A stretch of DNA of 64,000 nucleotides, from contig CAVQDQ010000002.1 in assembly GCA_963711315.1 (NCBI GenBank), forward strand, positions 124,001-188,000, read 5' to 3'. This document shows positions 7,613 through 16,918 of the stretch, in pieces; position 1 is the stretch's first letter, and every line of letters starts with the position of its first letter. Both the position numbers and the translations under genes were made by a program. Under the pieces are notes generated by a model. That model did not search any database, was not told where the DNA came from, and saw nothing but the letters and a program-made list of their open reading frames with translations. The stretch comes from PALSA-612 sp963711315. GTDB taxonomy: Bacteria > Actinomycetota > Thermoleophilia > Gaiellales > Gaiellaceae.

Positions 7613-7839
7613 CCTCCTGGCAACGTACCCGTCTGTTGGCTGAACGGAAACACCGAAGCTCGTCCGGCTCGGACACGATCTAGCGCCGCCAGTTCTCTCG
7701 ACGCCCAGCGTTCCGGCCAGCGGCGTTCGCCCGTCTACAGGACCCGAGCGCGTTTGCGTGAGCGAGGGGGATGCCCCCCGGGGGGGTCGGGATCGACGGC
7801 CACCTCGTGGGCCATGATGGGGTCTTCGGGGTCGTAAAA
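7613..7839. other. No supportable gene
   Basis: Only shadow frames of the neighbours are present. The stretch may contain the promoter of the minus-strand DUF998 gene, but no -35/-10 pair is convincing. Confidence 0.3.
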
Positions 7840-7842
7840 CGT

Positions 7843-8560
7843 GCCCCAGAGCCGAATCTCGCCCTCCGAAACCGCTCTTGGCCCCCCGAATGGCCCCCGG
7901 GAGGCTGCGGTACCGGCAAGACCATCGTCGGCCCCTTCCTTGCCGAAAGGCTGGCCGGCGCGGCGCGTGCTGGTGCTTGTTCCCTCGCTCTCGCTCCTCT
8001 CACAGACGCTGAGGGAGTGGGCAACGGCTGTCGAGTTCGACTACCTCGCCGTCTGCTCCGACGACACGGTCACGAAGGACGAGCAGGACGTGGTGGTCGC
8101 CTCCACTTCCGAGCTGGCGATGCCGGTCACTACCGAACCTGAGCGGATCGCACACTTCCTGCGACGGCGTGGCCCGCCGATGAAGGTCGTGCTCGCCACG
8201 TACCAGTCCTCGCCGCAGATCGCCGCTGCCCAGCGCGGCCGGGTACCTGCCTTCGACCTCGTGATCGCAGATGAGGCGCACCGCTGCGCGGGGCCAGCGG
8301 CAGGGCTGTTCGCAACCGTGCTCGACGCCAAGAAGATCAAAGCCCGCAAGCGGCTGTTCATGACCGCCACGCCGCGCTACTTCACCGGACGGGTGAAGAA
8401 GGAGGCAAAGGAGGCGGACTGGGAGGTCGCCTCGATGGACGACGAGGAGAGGTTCGGCAACGTTCTCCACCGGCTGACCTTCGGCCAGGCAATCGAGCGT
8501 GATCTGCTCTCCGACTATCAGGTCGTAGTCGTCGGCGTCAGCGACGACGAGGCGCCGTAG
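7843..8560 (+). pseudogene. Fragment of a superfamily 2 DEAD/DEAH helicase
   Basis: A Walker A motif GCGTGKT is encoded near 7903 in one frame. The rest (LVLVPSLSLLSQTLREW, then motif II DEAH in VIADEAHRCAGP at about 8265, and motif III MTATPR at about 8360) is in another, so the frame breaks near 7960. The tail (FGNVLHRLTFGQAIERDLLSDYQVVVVGV) matches the region between the two RecA-like domains of large predicted helicases of phage and ICE type. The coding region then stops: the second RecA domain and any nuclease or methylase part are missing. It is a truncated remnant of a mobile-element or defence helicase. Confidence 0.8.
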
Positions 8561-8679
8561 GGGTGATGCAGAAGCGCCTCGCTCCTCGGTAAGAGGCGGC
8601 CCACCACCCGAGTACTTCGCGAGGGGGAGGAGGTGCCAGGACTGGACGTAAGTCCGACTGCCGCGGATGATCTCGTCGC

Positions 8680-11171
8680 GTGAGATCCGATCTCCCGACC
8701 GGCACCGTCACCTTCCTCTTCACGGACGTTGAGGGATCGACGCGGCTCCTGCGTGAGCTCGGCGCAGAGGCATACGCGGACGAACTCGCCAACCATCGAA
8801 GGATCGTCCGCGAGGCGTGCGCTGCCGAGGGTGGCGTCGAGGTAGACACGCAGGGGGATGCGTTCTTCGTCGCGTTCCCATCCGCTCCGGGAGCCGCGGC
8901 CGCCGCCCAAGCGATCACGGATGCTCTCGGATCGGGGCCGATCAGCTTGCGCATCGGCCTGCACACGGGCACCCCGCTCGTCACCGGCGAGGGCTATGTC
9001 GGAGACGACGTGCACTTCGCGGCCCGTGTCGCAGCCGCAGGGCACGGTGGTCAAGTCCTGCTCTCGAAGTCGGCTCGCGAGCTCGTCGCGGGGCTGTCAG
9101 TCACTGACCTCGGGGAACACCGGCTCAAGGACATCGAGGATGCGGTCTCGATCCATCAGCTCGGCGAGAAGACCTTCCCGCCGCTCAAGACGATCTCGAA
9201 CACGAACCTGCCTCGGCCAGCGAGCTCGTTCATCGGTCGCGAGCGAGAGCGGGAAGAGGTTGTGGGCGAGATCCGTGATGGAGCACGCCTACTCACGCTC
9301 ACCGGGCCGGGTGGCTCGGGGAAGACTCGCCTCGCTCTGGAAGCCGCGACCGAGCTCGTCCCGGCGTACAAGGCGGGTGTGTTCTGGGTCGGACTCGCCG
9401 CTCTCCGTGAACCCTCGCTCGTGACGGACACGATCGCGCAGACGCTCGGAGCGCGGGACGGGCTCGCTGCGCACATCGGCGATCGGGAGATGCTCCTCCT
9501 CCTCGACAACCTGGAGCAGGTGATCGAGGCTGCGCCTGAGCTTTCGGGGCTCGTGCAGTCCTGTCCGAACCTGGCGCTCTTAGTGACGAGCCGCGAGCTC
9601 CTGCGCGTGCATGGCGAAGTCGAGTACGCAGTCCCACCGCTCGCCTCCTCGGAGGCCGTGACGCTCTTCTGCGAGCGCTCGCGACTCGAAGCGACGGCCG
9701 AGGTCGCCGAACTCTGCTCACGTCTCGACGATCTCCCGCTCGCGGTAGAGCTCGCCGCCGCTCGCACGAAAGCACTCTCTCCCCGCAGATCCTGGAGCGC
9801 CTTTCCCAGCGACTCGACCTGCTGAGAGGCGGCAGGGACGCCGAGGCGCGACAGCAGACGCTCAGGGCGACGATCGCTTGGAGCTACGACCTCTTGTCGG
9901 AGGAAGAGCAGCGTCTCTTCCGAGCGCTCTCGGTCTTCGCGGGCGGCTGCACGCTGGACGCGGCGGAGGAGGTCGCAGGAGCCGATCTCGACACGCTGCA
10001 GTCGCTCGTCGAGAAGAGCCTCCTCCGCTTCACGGACGAGCGCTTCTGGATGCTGGAGACGATCCGGGAGTACGCCGCCGAGCGGCTTCACAACGAGTGC
10101 GAGGACAGCGAAATCCTCGAGAGACACGCACGCTGGTACCTACGGCTCGCGAAGAGCGCCCACGGCGAGTTGCGCGGGCCATCGCAAGCGGACTGGCTCG
10201 AACGCCTTCACGCTGAGTTGGAGAACCTGCGCGGCGCGATCCGCTGGGCCCAGGAGCACGACGACAGTCTGGAGGTCGAACTCGCGGGGGCGACCTGGTA
10301 CTTCCTCTCCCTGCGCGGCCTCCTCCGCGAGGCGCTCGGCTATCTGGAGCAAGCGATCGAGACGGCCAACAACGCGCCGTCCCTCGACCAGAGCGAGCTT
10401 CTGTATGGGGGCGCGTACGTGGCACTCAGAACGGGCGACTACGCGGCCGTGGGGAGGTGGGGCGAGCAACGCCTCGAACTCGGTCGCGCCCGTGGAGACG
10501 CTTCAGTGATCGCACGGTCGCTCGTGTCGGTCGCCCTGGCCGCCGAATTGCAGGACAACGACCTCGGGCGCGCCAAGACGCTCTACGGTGAGGCCGCGCA
10601 GGTCGCTCGCGACTGTGGTGACACGCGGAGCCTGGGGATCGCTCTGTCAAATCTTGGGAACATCGCGGTCTCGGAAGACGACCTCGAGACAGCCAGGCTG
10701 TACTACCAGCAGGGGCTGGAGCTCCACGGCGAGCTGTCGGACGCGCATGGCGAGGCAGGGTCGCTGGCGAGCTTGGCGAACCTAGAGCTCGTCGAAGGCG
10801 ACTTCGATGAGGCTGCAGCGCTCCTCGCCGAGTCCGTGCGCATCGCGAGCAGCCTCGGAGCCAGAGAGTTGATCCACATCTGCCTGGTCAGCTTGGCCGA
10901 CGTTGCCGCACAACGCGGTGAAGCCGTTCGCGCTGCGCGACTTCTCGGCGCGGCCGACGCGCTTCGCGAGGAGATCGGGTTATTTCGCTCGCCCGATCGT
11001 TTCGATCAGGAACAGCTCATGCGGATCACAAAAGTCCTCGACGACAACGACCCCGCGCTCGTCGCAGCCCAGTTCGAAGGAGGTGCGATGACACTCGACG
11101 AGGCCATCGAACTCGCGCTGTCGCCCATCGACAGCAGTCCGACACCCGCCGAGCAGGCTCCACCGCGCTGA
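8680..11171 (+). CDS. Class III cyclase - STAND ATPase - TPR signalling protein (one frame break)
   Basis: The domain order is an N-terminal adenylate/guanylate cyclase homology domain (TFLFTDVEGSTRLL with the first metal Asp, GDAFFVAF with the second), then an NB-ARC/STAND ATPase (Walker A GPGGSGKT near residue 210, LLLLDNLE Walker B), then tetratricopeptide-like helices from about residue 500 to 800. Frame is lost near 9790 in a CCCC run. One missing base restores ALSP-x-QILERLSQRLDLL and a protein of about 830 residues. This architecture is common in soil Actinobacteria and no DNA-binding domain is seen. The cyclase dimer residues are only partly canonical (HFAARVA instead of N-x-x-R), so catalytic activity is uncertain. 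The CTA-to-GTG junction makes the GTG start at 8680 plausible. Confidence 0.88.
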
Positions 11172-11245
11172 CAGCGATCGTAGGGTCACCACGATGGGGG
11201 TTCCGGGTCACCACACACCGCTTCGGATGCGTCCCCTGAAGCAAC

Positions 11246-11271
11246 GAAACCCCCGCGTTAGCAGGGGTTTC
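11246..11271 (-). terminator. Terminator of tRNA-Ala
   Basis: A stem AAACCCC / GGGGTTT (11247-11253 with 11264-11270) is followed on the minus strand by TTTC, seven bases beyond the 3' end of tRNA-Ala. Confidence 0.65.
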
Positions 11272-11276
11272 TGGGA

Positions 11277-11321
11277 GTGGAGCGTGCCGGGATCGAACCG
11301 GCGACCTCCGGCTTGCAAAGC
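11277..11321 (-). repeat. 45-nt direct repeat (second candidate att site, inside tRNA-Ala)
   Basis: Identical to 3722-3766. Here the repeat is the 3' half of the complete tRNA-Ala gene, as expected for the end of an integrated element at which the tRNA is kept intact. The two copies enclose about 7.5 kb of accessory and partly decayed genes. Confidence 0.7.
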
Positions 11322-11350
11322 CGGCGCTCTCCCAGCTGAGCTAACGCCCC
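11278..11350 (-). tRNA. tRNA-Ala (anticodon TGC)
   Basis: Read on the minus strand, the acceptor stem is GGGGCGT / ACGCTCC (one G-U) with discriminator A. The D arm is TAGCTCAGCTGGGAGAGC. The anticodon arm CCGGC-TTTGCAA-GCCGG gives anticodon TGC, and the T arm is GCCGGTTCGATCCCGGC. It is 73 bases long with no encoded CCA. Confidence 0.95.
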
Positions 11351-11383
11351 GAGCCGTCCCATTGTAGGGACGGCGGCAGATTC

Positions 11384-11662
11384 CTAGGCGGCTGCGCGCT
11401 CGAGGCGCTCTTCGTGACGCGCCCGCGCGATGATGATGTCGCGCTCGCCGAAGCGGACGCGCGCGCGCTCGGCGCGGTAGGCGTCCCAAAGTTCGGCGAG
11501 ACGTTCATCGATCTCCTGCCGCTGTGCGACGAGCGCGGAGTCGTGGCCCTCGGAAAGGGCATGCAGAATCTCACGCCGGTCATCGGACAGGCGCTGGATC
11601 TCTCTTTTGATTTCAAGCAAACGTGGCATCAGTTGAAAAAACGCATCGGCACCTCTCGCCAT
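11384..11662 (-). CDS. Small helical protein, DUF2630-like
   Basis: A 92-residue all-helical, highly charged protein. The core (LSDDRREILHALSEGHD ... ALVAQRQEIDERLAELWDAYRAERARVRFGE) resembles DUF2630, whose members carry a similar LDQ-x-WDLLRQRRA-x-x-FG segment. Resemblance is by eye. Function is unknown; a coiled-coil oligomer is likely. It lies between tRNA-Ala and lysR on the same strand, 13 bases downstream of lysR, so it may be co-transcribed with the regulator. Confidence 0.55.
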   Translation of the reverse strand: MARGADAFFQLMPRLLEIKREIQRLSDDRREILHALSEGHDSALVAQRQEIDERLAELWDAYRAERARVRFGERDIIIARARHEERLERAAA

Positions 11663-11675
11663 TCCCGTATTTCCC

Positions 11676-12608
11676 TCACGCCGCGGCGAGCTCTTTGGAG
11701 CGGCATACCTCCTCTGCGGTCTGAATAAACATTTGCGCTGCGGGCGTCAGCTGGCGGTCCGCATGCCAGGCCACACCAATGATTCGCGGAGGTACTCGAT
11801 CGCCGAGAGCGATGACTGCGATCGAGTCGTCGAGTGGATCCACGGTCAGGCGTGGCACGAGCGCGACGCCCACCCCGGAGGCCACTAGCGCCTGCACGGT
11901 GCCGTTGTCATCCGAGCGGAAGACGACCTCGGGCTCGCGGCCGGCCAGCCGCAGCCGCTCCTCGACGCGGTGGGTCGTGCGGCACGTGCGGTAGCTGATC
12001 AACGGCAGGTCGAGGATCTCGCGGAGCGTCGGAGACTTCTCGCGCTTTGCGAGCGGCGAGTCCTTGGCCACCACGAGCACGTAGGGGTCGCGCATCAGCT
12101 CGACCGACTCGAAGGGGCCGCCCTCGAGCGGGAACACGCAGAAGCTGAGGTCGATGTCGCCGCGTTCGACGAGCTCGAGCAGTTCCCGATCGTCTGCCGA
12201 CTCCACCAGCCGAACGTCGACCTTTGGCCACTCGGCGCGGAATGCAGCCAGCAGCGTGGGGAGGACGCGCGCGCCGACGGACTGATACGTGCCGACGCTC
12301 AGCGGGCCGGAGTCGCCGTTGCCGAAGGCATCGAGGTCGGCCTGCGCGGCGGCCAGGCGCGCGTTGATGGCGCGGGCGTGCGTAAGCAGCAGCGTGCCCG
12401 CATCGGTCAGCGTGACGGGGCGCGGGCCGCCTGGGCGGTCGATCAGCCGCTGGCCGACGATGCGCTCGAGCGCCGCGATCTGCTGGGAGATCGCCGATTG
12501 CGTGTAGCCCAGGCTGCGGGCGGCGCGCCCGAACGATCCCTCCTCGGCGACTGCCTGGAGGGCCAGCAGATGCCTCAGCTCGACGCCCAGCCAACTATCA
12601 GCTTGCAT
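11676..12608 (-). CDS. LysR-family transcriptional regulator
   Basis: 310 residues, the usual LTTR length. The N-terminal winged helix-turn-helix is clear (ELRHLLALQAVAEEGSFGRAARSLGYTQSAISQQIAALE, then LIDRPGGPRPVTLT). The rest is a periplasmic-binding-like effector domain. The effector is unknown. It is divergent from the small membrane protein and EamA transporter at 12669-13728, the standard layout in which an LTTR controls the adjacent exporter. Confidence 0.93.
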   Translation of the reverse strand: MQADSWLGVELRHLLALQAVAEEGSFGRAARSLGYTQSAISQQIAALERIVGQRLIDRPGGPRPVTLTDAGTLLLTHARAINARLAAAQADLDAFGNGDSGPLSVGTYQSVGARVLPTLLAAFRAEWPKVDVRLVESADDRELLELVERGDIDLSFCVFPLEGGPFESVELMRDPYVLVVAKDSPLAKREKSPTLREILDLPLISYRTCRTTHRVEERLRLAGREPEVVFRSDDNGTVQALVASGVGVALVPRLTVDPLDDSIAVIALGDRVPPRIIGVAWHADRQLTPAAQMFIQTAEEVCRSKELAAA

Positions 12609-12668
12609 GATCGATGAATACGATAACGAGACTTGTGCTAATGATCAAGACGGCGCCAAACTGGGCGT
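12609..12668. promoter_or_regulatory. Divergent promoter/operator of lysR and transporter
   Basis: A short A+T-richer stretch between divergent starts (GATCGATGAATACGATAAC, then TAATGATC) stands out in G+C-rich DNA. It probably holds both promoters and the LysR site. No exact T-N11-A palindrome could be fixed by eye. Confidence 0.35.
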
Positions 12669-12788
12669 ATGAGCATCGGGTTGGCGGTCTTTCTCGTCTT
12701 TGCCGCGGTGGTGGCGATGGCTCCCCTTCTGACCCGTGCGGGCGATCTCGACGATCGCGACCGGCGGGGCTGGTGGTCGAAGCACTAG
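12669..12788 (+). CDS. Small single-pass membrane protein
   Basis: A 39-residue frame starts at ATG. Residues 1-21 are a hydrophobic helix (MSIGLAVFLVFAAVVAMAPLL), followed by a charged tail (GDLDDRDRRGWW). It lies directly upstream of the EamA-type gene and shares its orientation, so co-expression is likely. Function unknown. Confidence 0.45.
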   Translation: MSIGLAVFLVFAAVVAMAPLLTRAGDLDDRDRRGWWSKH

Positions 12789-12789
12789 C

Positions 12790-13728
12790 TTGGAGCTACC
12801 GGCAGGCGTGAGCCCGGCGAGGGTCTGGGCGGCCCTCGCCGTCGTGTACGTCGTCTGGGGATCGACGTACCTCGGCATCCTGCTTGCGATCGACACGATC
12901 CCCGTCTTCTTTTCGATGGGGATCCGGTTCGTAGTCGCCGGCGGCCTCCTCTACGTCTGGGCCGTGCGACGCGGGGACGTGACGGGCGACCGCGTCGGGC
13001 GTAGGCAGTGGGCTGCGGCGGCTCTCGTCGGAGGCCTGCTGTTCGTGGGCGGCAACTCGCTCGTCGCCTGGTCGGAGACGCGCGTCGACACGGGCATCGC
13101 TGCGCTGCTGATCGCGGCCGTGCCGCTGTGGATGGCCCTTTTCGACCGTGTCGCGAACGGCCAGCGCCTCTCGCGCTCGACGCTGCTCGGGCTGCTCGTG
13201 GGCTTTGGCGGCGTGGCGCTCCTGGCGTGGCCGTCTGGCCCGAGCCGCATCGACGCTCTTGGCGCCGCGGCGCTGCTCGTCTCGGGCGCCGCCTGGGCCG
13301 GCGGCTCGCTTGTTGCGCGACGGTCTTCGCTGCCGCGCCGGCCGCTCGTGTCGTCCGGCATGCAGATGTTCGCAGGCGGGATGCTGCTCATGCTCGTGGC
13401 CGGGGCGTCCGGCGAAATGACGGAGGTCGGGCACGTCTCGCTGACTTCCGTGCTGGCGATGGTCTATCTCATCGTCATCGGCTCCTGGCTTGCCTTCACG
13501 GCGTACGTCTGGCTGCTCCGCGTGGCGCCGATGAGCGTCGTCTCGACGTACGCCTACGTGAATCCCGTCGTCGCCGTCTTCCTCGGCTGGGTCGTGCTGA
13601 GCGAACCGCTGTCGGTCCGCACGGTGGCCGCCGGCGCGATCATCCTCGGCGCCGTGGCGCTCATAGTGACGCCTGCCCGCGTCCGCTCCAGCACGGTGCC
13701 CGCGGCGGCGCCCGTCCGCGCCCAGTAG
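12790..13728 (+). CDS. EamA/DMT-family transporter (RhaT/RarD-like)
   Basis: An inner-membrane metabolite exporter with ten hydrophobic helices and two EamA repeats. Each repeat ends in a typical block: ETRVDTGIAALLIAAVPLWMA in the first half and VAPMSVVSTYAYVNPVVAVFLGW in the second. The start is uncertain. TTG at 12790 avoids overlap with the small ORF upstream, whereas GTG 12736 would overlap it. It is probably regulated by the divergent LysR. Substrate unknown. Confidence 0.88.
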   Translation: MELPAGVSPARVWAALAVVYVVWGSTYLGILLAIDTIPVFFSMGIRFVVAGGLLYVWAVRRGDVTGDRVGRRQWAAAALVGGLLFVGGNSLVAWSETRVDTGIAALLIAAVPLWMALFDRVANGQRLSRSTLLGLLVGFGGVALLAWPSGPSRIDALGAAALLVSGAAWAGGSLVARRSSLPRRPLVSSGMQMFAGGMLLMLVAGASGEMTEVGHVSLTSVLAMVYLIVIGSWLAFTAYVWLLRVAPMSVVSTYAYVNPVVAVFLGWVVLSEPLSVRTVAAGAIILGAVALIVTPARVRSSTVPAAAPVRAQ

Positions 13729-13741
13729 TTACGCTGGCGCC

Positions 13742-14254
13742 ATGACCACGGTCGACCTTCGCCGGCTACGGCTGCGGCCCGGTGAGGAGCTCACCGAAGA
13801 GCACGAGGTGGCGATCGCACCGCTCGAATTGGGTGGTCAGCGCTACGCCGCCGTTCCCGAGCTGGTTCCCGCCGAGCTGACGGTGACGCGGGCTGCCAAC
13901 GGGACGGCCTTCAGGCTCCGCCTCACAACGCAACTACACGGCCCGTGCTACCGCTGCCTCGACGACGCCGCGTTCGACCAGCCGATCGACGTCCGCGAGT
14001 ATCAGGCGGACGACCCCGAAGGAGACGACGAGCTGGAGTCCGTCTACGTTGCGGACGGCCGTATCGATCTCTCCGCCTGGGGCCGCGACTCGGTCGTGCT
14101 CGCGCTGCCCGACAAGATCCTGTGCCGCGAGGACTGCGCTGGCCTCTGCCCCGTGTGCGGCAAGAACCTCAACCGTGAGCCTCACGGCCACGAGGGTGAG
14201 GAGCTCGACCCGCGCTGGGCAGACCTCGCCGAATTGCGAGACTCCCTGCAATGA
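13742..14254 (+). CDS. yceD: YceD/DUF177 rRNA-accumulation protein
   Basis: A cytoplasmic protein of 170 residues in the YceD family, linked to 23S rRNA accumulation and normally encoded next to rpmF. The conserved C-terminal zinc-binding block is seen as CREDCAGLCPVCGKNLN, with another Cys pair in CYRCLDDA near residue 62. Here an MFS gene is inserted between yceD and rpmF, overlapping the yceD stop by ATGA (14251-14254), so translational coupling is likely. Confidence 0.9.
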   Translation: MTTVDLRRLRLRPGEELTEEHEVAIAPLELGGQRYAAVPELVPAELTVTRAANGTAFRLRLTTQLHGPCYRCLDDAAFDQPIDVREYQADDPEGDDELESVYVADGRIDLSAWGRDSVVLALPDKILCREDCAGLCPVCGKNLNREPHGHEGEELDPRWADLAELRDSLQ

Positions 14255-15682
14255 CAGCTGACCCACAGCGCTGGAAGGCCCTGGCGGTGCTTGGCGTCGC
14301 CTACCTGATGGTCATCCTCGACATCTCCATCGTGAACGTCGCGCTGCCCTCGATCCAGGAGGACCTCGACTTCTCGACGAGCGGCCTCCAGTGGGTGGTT
14401 TCGGGCTATGCCCTGACCTTCGGCGGCTTTCTCCTGCTGGGCGGGCGCTCCGGCGACCTGCTCGGGCGGCGCAAGGTTTTCATGGCAGGCCTTCTCTTGT
14501 TCGCGCTGTTCTCACTGCTCTGTGGCCTTGCGTGGTCCGCAGCAGCGCTCGTCGTGTTCCGGCTCTGCCAAGGTGCGGCCGGCGCGGTCCTCTCCCCCTC
14601 GGTCTTCTCGATCACGCTCGTGACATTCGAGGAAGGTGCGGAGCGGAACAAGGCGCTTGGCGTGCTCGGCGCGATCGCCGGATCAGGGGCGGCGATCGGC
14701 GTCATCCTCGGAGGGGTGCTCACCGAGTATGCGGGCTGGGAGTGGATCTTCTTCGTCAACGTGCCGATTGGATTGCTCGCGCTGCTCTTCGTCCCGCGGT
14801 TCGTGCGCGAGAGCCGCGCTGAAGGCCTCGAGCGGCATTTCGACGCCGCTGGGGCAGTCACGATCACGGCCGGCCTGATCCTCTTGGTCTTCGGGCTCAC
14901 CCGCGCGCCGGACATCGGCTGGACGAGCCCCGAGACCATCCTCTGTTTCGTCGGCTGGGCGGTGCTCTCGATCGCGACCCTCGTCATCGAGTCCCGTTCG
15001 AGGCTCGCCGCTCGTCCCGTTGACCTTCTTCCGTCGGCGGACGGTGACGGGCGCGAACGTCATCGGGCTCCTGCTCGGGACGGCCGTATTCGGGATGTTC
15101 TTCCTCCTCTCGCTCTACATGCAGCGGGTGATCGGCTTCTCGGCTCTCGAGACCGGGTTCGGCTACCTCGCCGTGGCCTTGACGGCGGTCCTAGCCTCCG
15201 GCGCCGCGCAGGCGCTCGTGACGAAGATCGGAGTCAAGCCGGCGCTGGTGATCGGGATGCTCACGCTCGCGCTCGGCCTCTTCTACTTCACGCAGATCTC
15301 CGTCGACGGGTCGTACGTGAACGACCTGCTGCCGGGCTTCATCCTCATCGGCGTGGGTCTCGGGTTCTCGTTCGTCCCGGTGTCGATTGCCGCGCTCGCA
15401 GGCATCGAGTCACACGACGCAGGGCTCGCTTCGGGGCTCATCAACACGAACCAGCAGATCGGCGGGGCAATCGGGCTCGCAATCCTCACGACGGTCGCGA
15501 CGACGAAGACGGACGACGAGCTCGCCGCCGGAGCGTCAAATGCCGCCGCGCTCGTCAGCGGCTTCCAGCTCGCGTTCTGGGTCGGCGCGGCGTTCGCCGT
15601 CGTCGGCCTGCTGACGACGCTCGTCGTCCTCAAGCGGGACGATTTGCGAACGGAACCTGCCGCCGAGCCCACCGGCGCCTAG
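14251..15682 (+). CDS. MFS drug:H+ antiporter, DHA2 type (one frame break)
   Basis: A second 14-helix exporter, about 477 residues once a single extra base near 15010 is removed. The N-terminal half has DISIVNVALPSIQEDL and GRSGDLLGRRKVF (helix 2-3 signature). The second half (PLTFFRRRTVTGANVIGLL to GLASGLINTNQQIGGAIGLAILTTV) is typical EmrB/QacA. It is embedded between yceD and rpmF, normally adjacent, and overlaps yceD by four bases. Both halves are well conserved, so an artefactual frame break is favoured. Substrate unknown. Confidence 0.87.
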
Positions 15683-15701
15683 GTAAGCTAGGCGGCCGCT
15701 C

Positions 15702-15890
15702 ATGGCTGTCCCGAAGAGAAAGACGTCGAAGTCGCGGCGCGACAAGCGTCGCGCCCAGCACAGGATCGAGGCCCCGCGCCTCTCCGTCTGCCCTGTCTGC
15801 GGCCAGCCGAAGGAGTCTCACCGCATGTGTCCCACGTGCAAGACGTACCGTGGGCGTGAGGTCGAGCCTCTGCGCGCTCCTACCACCTAG
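15702..15890 (+). CDS. rpmF: 50S ribosomal protein L32
   Basis: A 62-residue L32 beginning MAVPKRKTSKSRRDKRR. It has the zinc-binding CPVCG ... CPTCKTY ribbon characteristic of C+ L32 and the Arg/Lys-rich N-terminus. It is followed four bases later by plsX, the usual rpmF-plsX linkage. Confidence 0.97.
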   Translation: MAVPKRKTSKSRRDKRRAQHRIEAPRLSVCPVCGQPKESHRMCPTCKTYRGREVEPLRAPTT

Positions 15891-15894
15891 GTAG

Positions 15895-16908
15895 ATGCCT
15901 TCGATCCGCGTGGCCGTCGACGCGCTCGGCGGCGACCGTGCGCCGGAAGAGATCGTGGCCGGCGCGCTCGAAGCCCGCTCGGACTCCGTTCAACCGGTGC
16001 TCTTCGGCCCTTCGTCGATCGACTCTGCGGGGCTCGAGCTCGTCGAGACGACACAGGAGATCGAGATGCACGAGAAGCCTGCCGAGGCCGTTCGCGGCAA
16101 GCCGGACAGCTCGCTCGTCGCGGCGTGCCGGTCGGTCGGGCGCGGCGACACCGCGGCCGTCGTCTCGGCGGGGAACACGGGCGCCATGCTCGCAGCGTCG
16201 CTGATGGAGATCCGGCGGTTGCGTGGAGTGATGCGGCCGGCGATCGCCGTCGTCATCCCGTCCGTGCGGGGGCCGTCGGTGCTGATCGACGCGGGCGCGA
16301 ACGCCGAGTCCCGGCCAGAGCACCTGCTCCAGTTCGCGACGATGGGGGCGATCTTCGCCGAGGAGATCCTCGAGATCCCGGAGCCGGAGGTCGGCCTGCT
16401 GTCGATCGGCGAAGAGGCCGCCAAGGGCAGCCAGGCGACGCAGGAGGCGCACCGGCTACTCGCGGAGAGCGACCTGCGGTTCAAGGGCAACGTGGAGAGC
16501 CGCTGGCTGCTGGAGGGGGCGGCCGACGTCGTCGTGACGGACGGTTTCACCGGCAATGTCTCGCTGAAGCTGCTCGAGGGCACGATCCTCTCGGTCTTCG
16601 ACGGCCTACGGTCGGAGATCGAGCGGACGCCGCGCGGCAAGCTCGGCGGGCTGCTGATCCGGCCGGCCGCGAGGCGCCTTCGCGCTCGACTCGAGCCGGA
16701 GGCCCACGGCGGCGCTTACCTGCTGGGATTGCGCGGGCTCGTGGTCATCGCGCACGGCAACTCCTCGCGTGTTGCGATCGCGAACGCGATCCGTCTGGCG
16801 GCGCGCGGCGTCGAGCACGGCGTGGTGGCAAAACTCGGCGAGCGTCTTGGCCATGAAGCGCCGGAGGACCGTGTTAGCATCCTCGCTCCCGCAGAATCCG
16901 ACGGCTAA
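15895..16908 (+). CDS. plsX: Phosphate acyltransferase PlsX
   Basis: Makes acyl-phosphate from acyl-ACP for phosphatidic acid synthesis, at the membrane. 337 residues, the normal size. Landmarks are RVAVDALGGDRAPEEIV at the N-terminus, VSAGNTGAML near residue 90, NAESRPEHLLQFA, and VVTDGFTGNVSLKLLEG. It is placed between rpmF and acpP, whose product is its substrate carrier. Confidence 0.96.
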   Translation: MPSIRVAVDALGGDRAPEEIVAGALEARSDSVQPVLFGPSSIDSAGLELVETTQEIEMHEKPAEAVRGKPDSSLVAACRSVGRGDTAAVVSAGNTGAMLAASLMEIRRLRGVMRPAIAVVIPSVRGPSVLIDAGANAESRPEHLLQFATMGAIFAEEILEIPEPEVGLLSIGEEAAKGSQATQEAHRLLAESDLRFKGNVESRWLLEGAADVVVTDGFTGNVSLKLLEGTILSVFDGLRSEIERTPRGKLGGLLIRPAARRLRARLEPEAHGGAYLLGLRGLVVIAHGNSSRVAIANAIRLAARGVEHGVVAKLGERLGHEAPEDRVSILAPAESDG

Positions 16909-16918
16909 GAGAGGTGAC

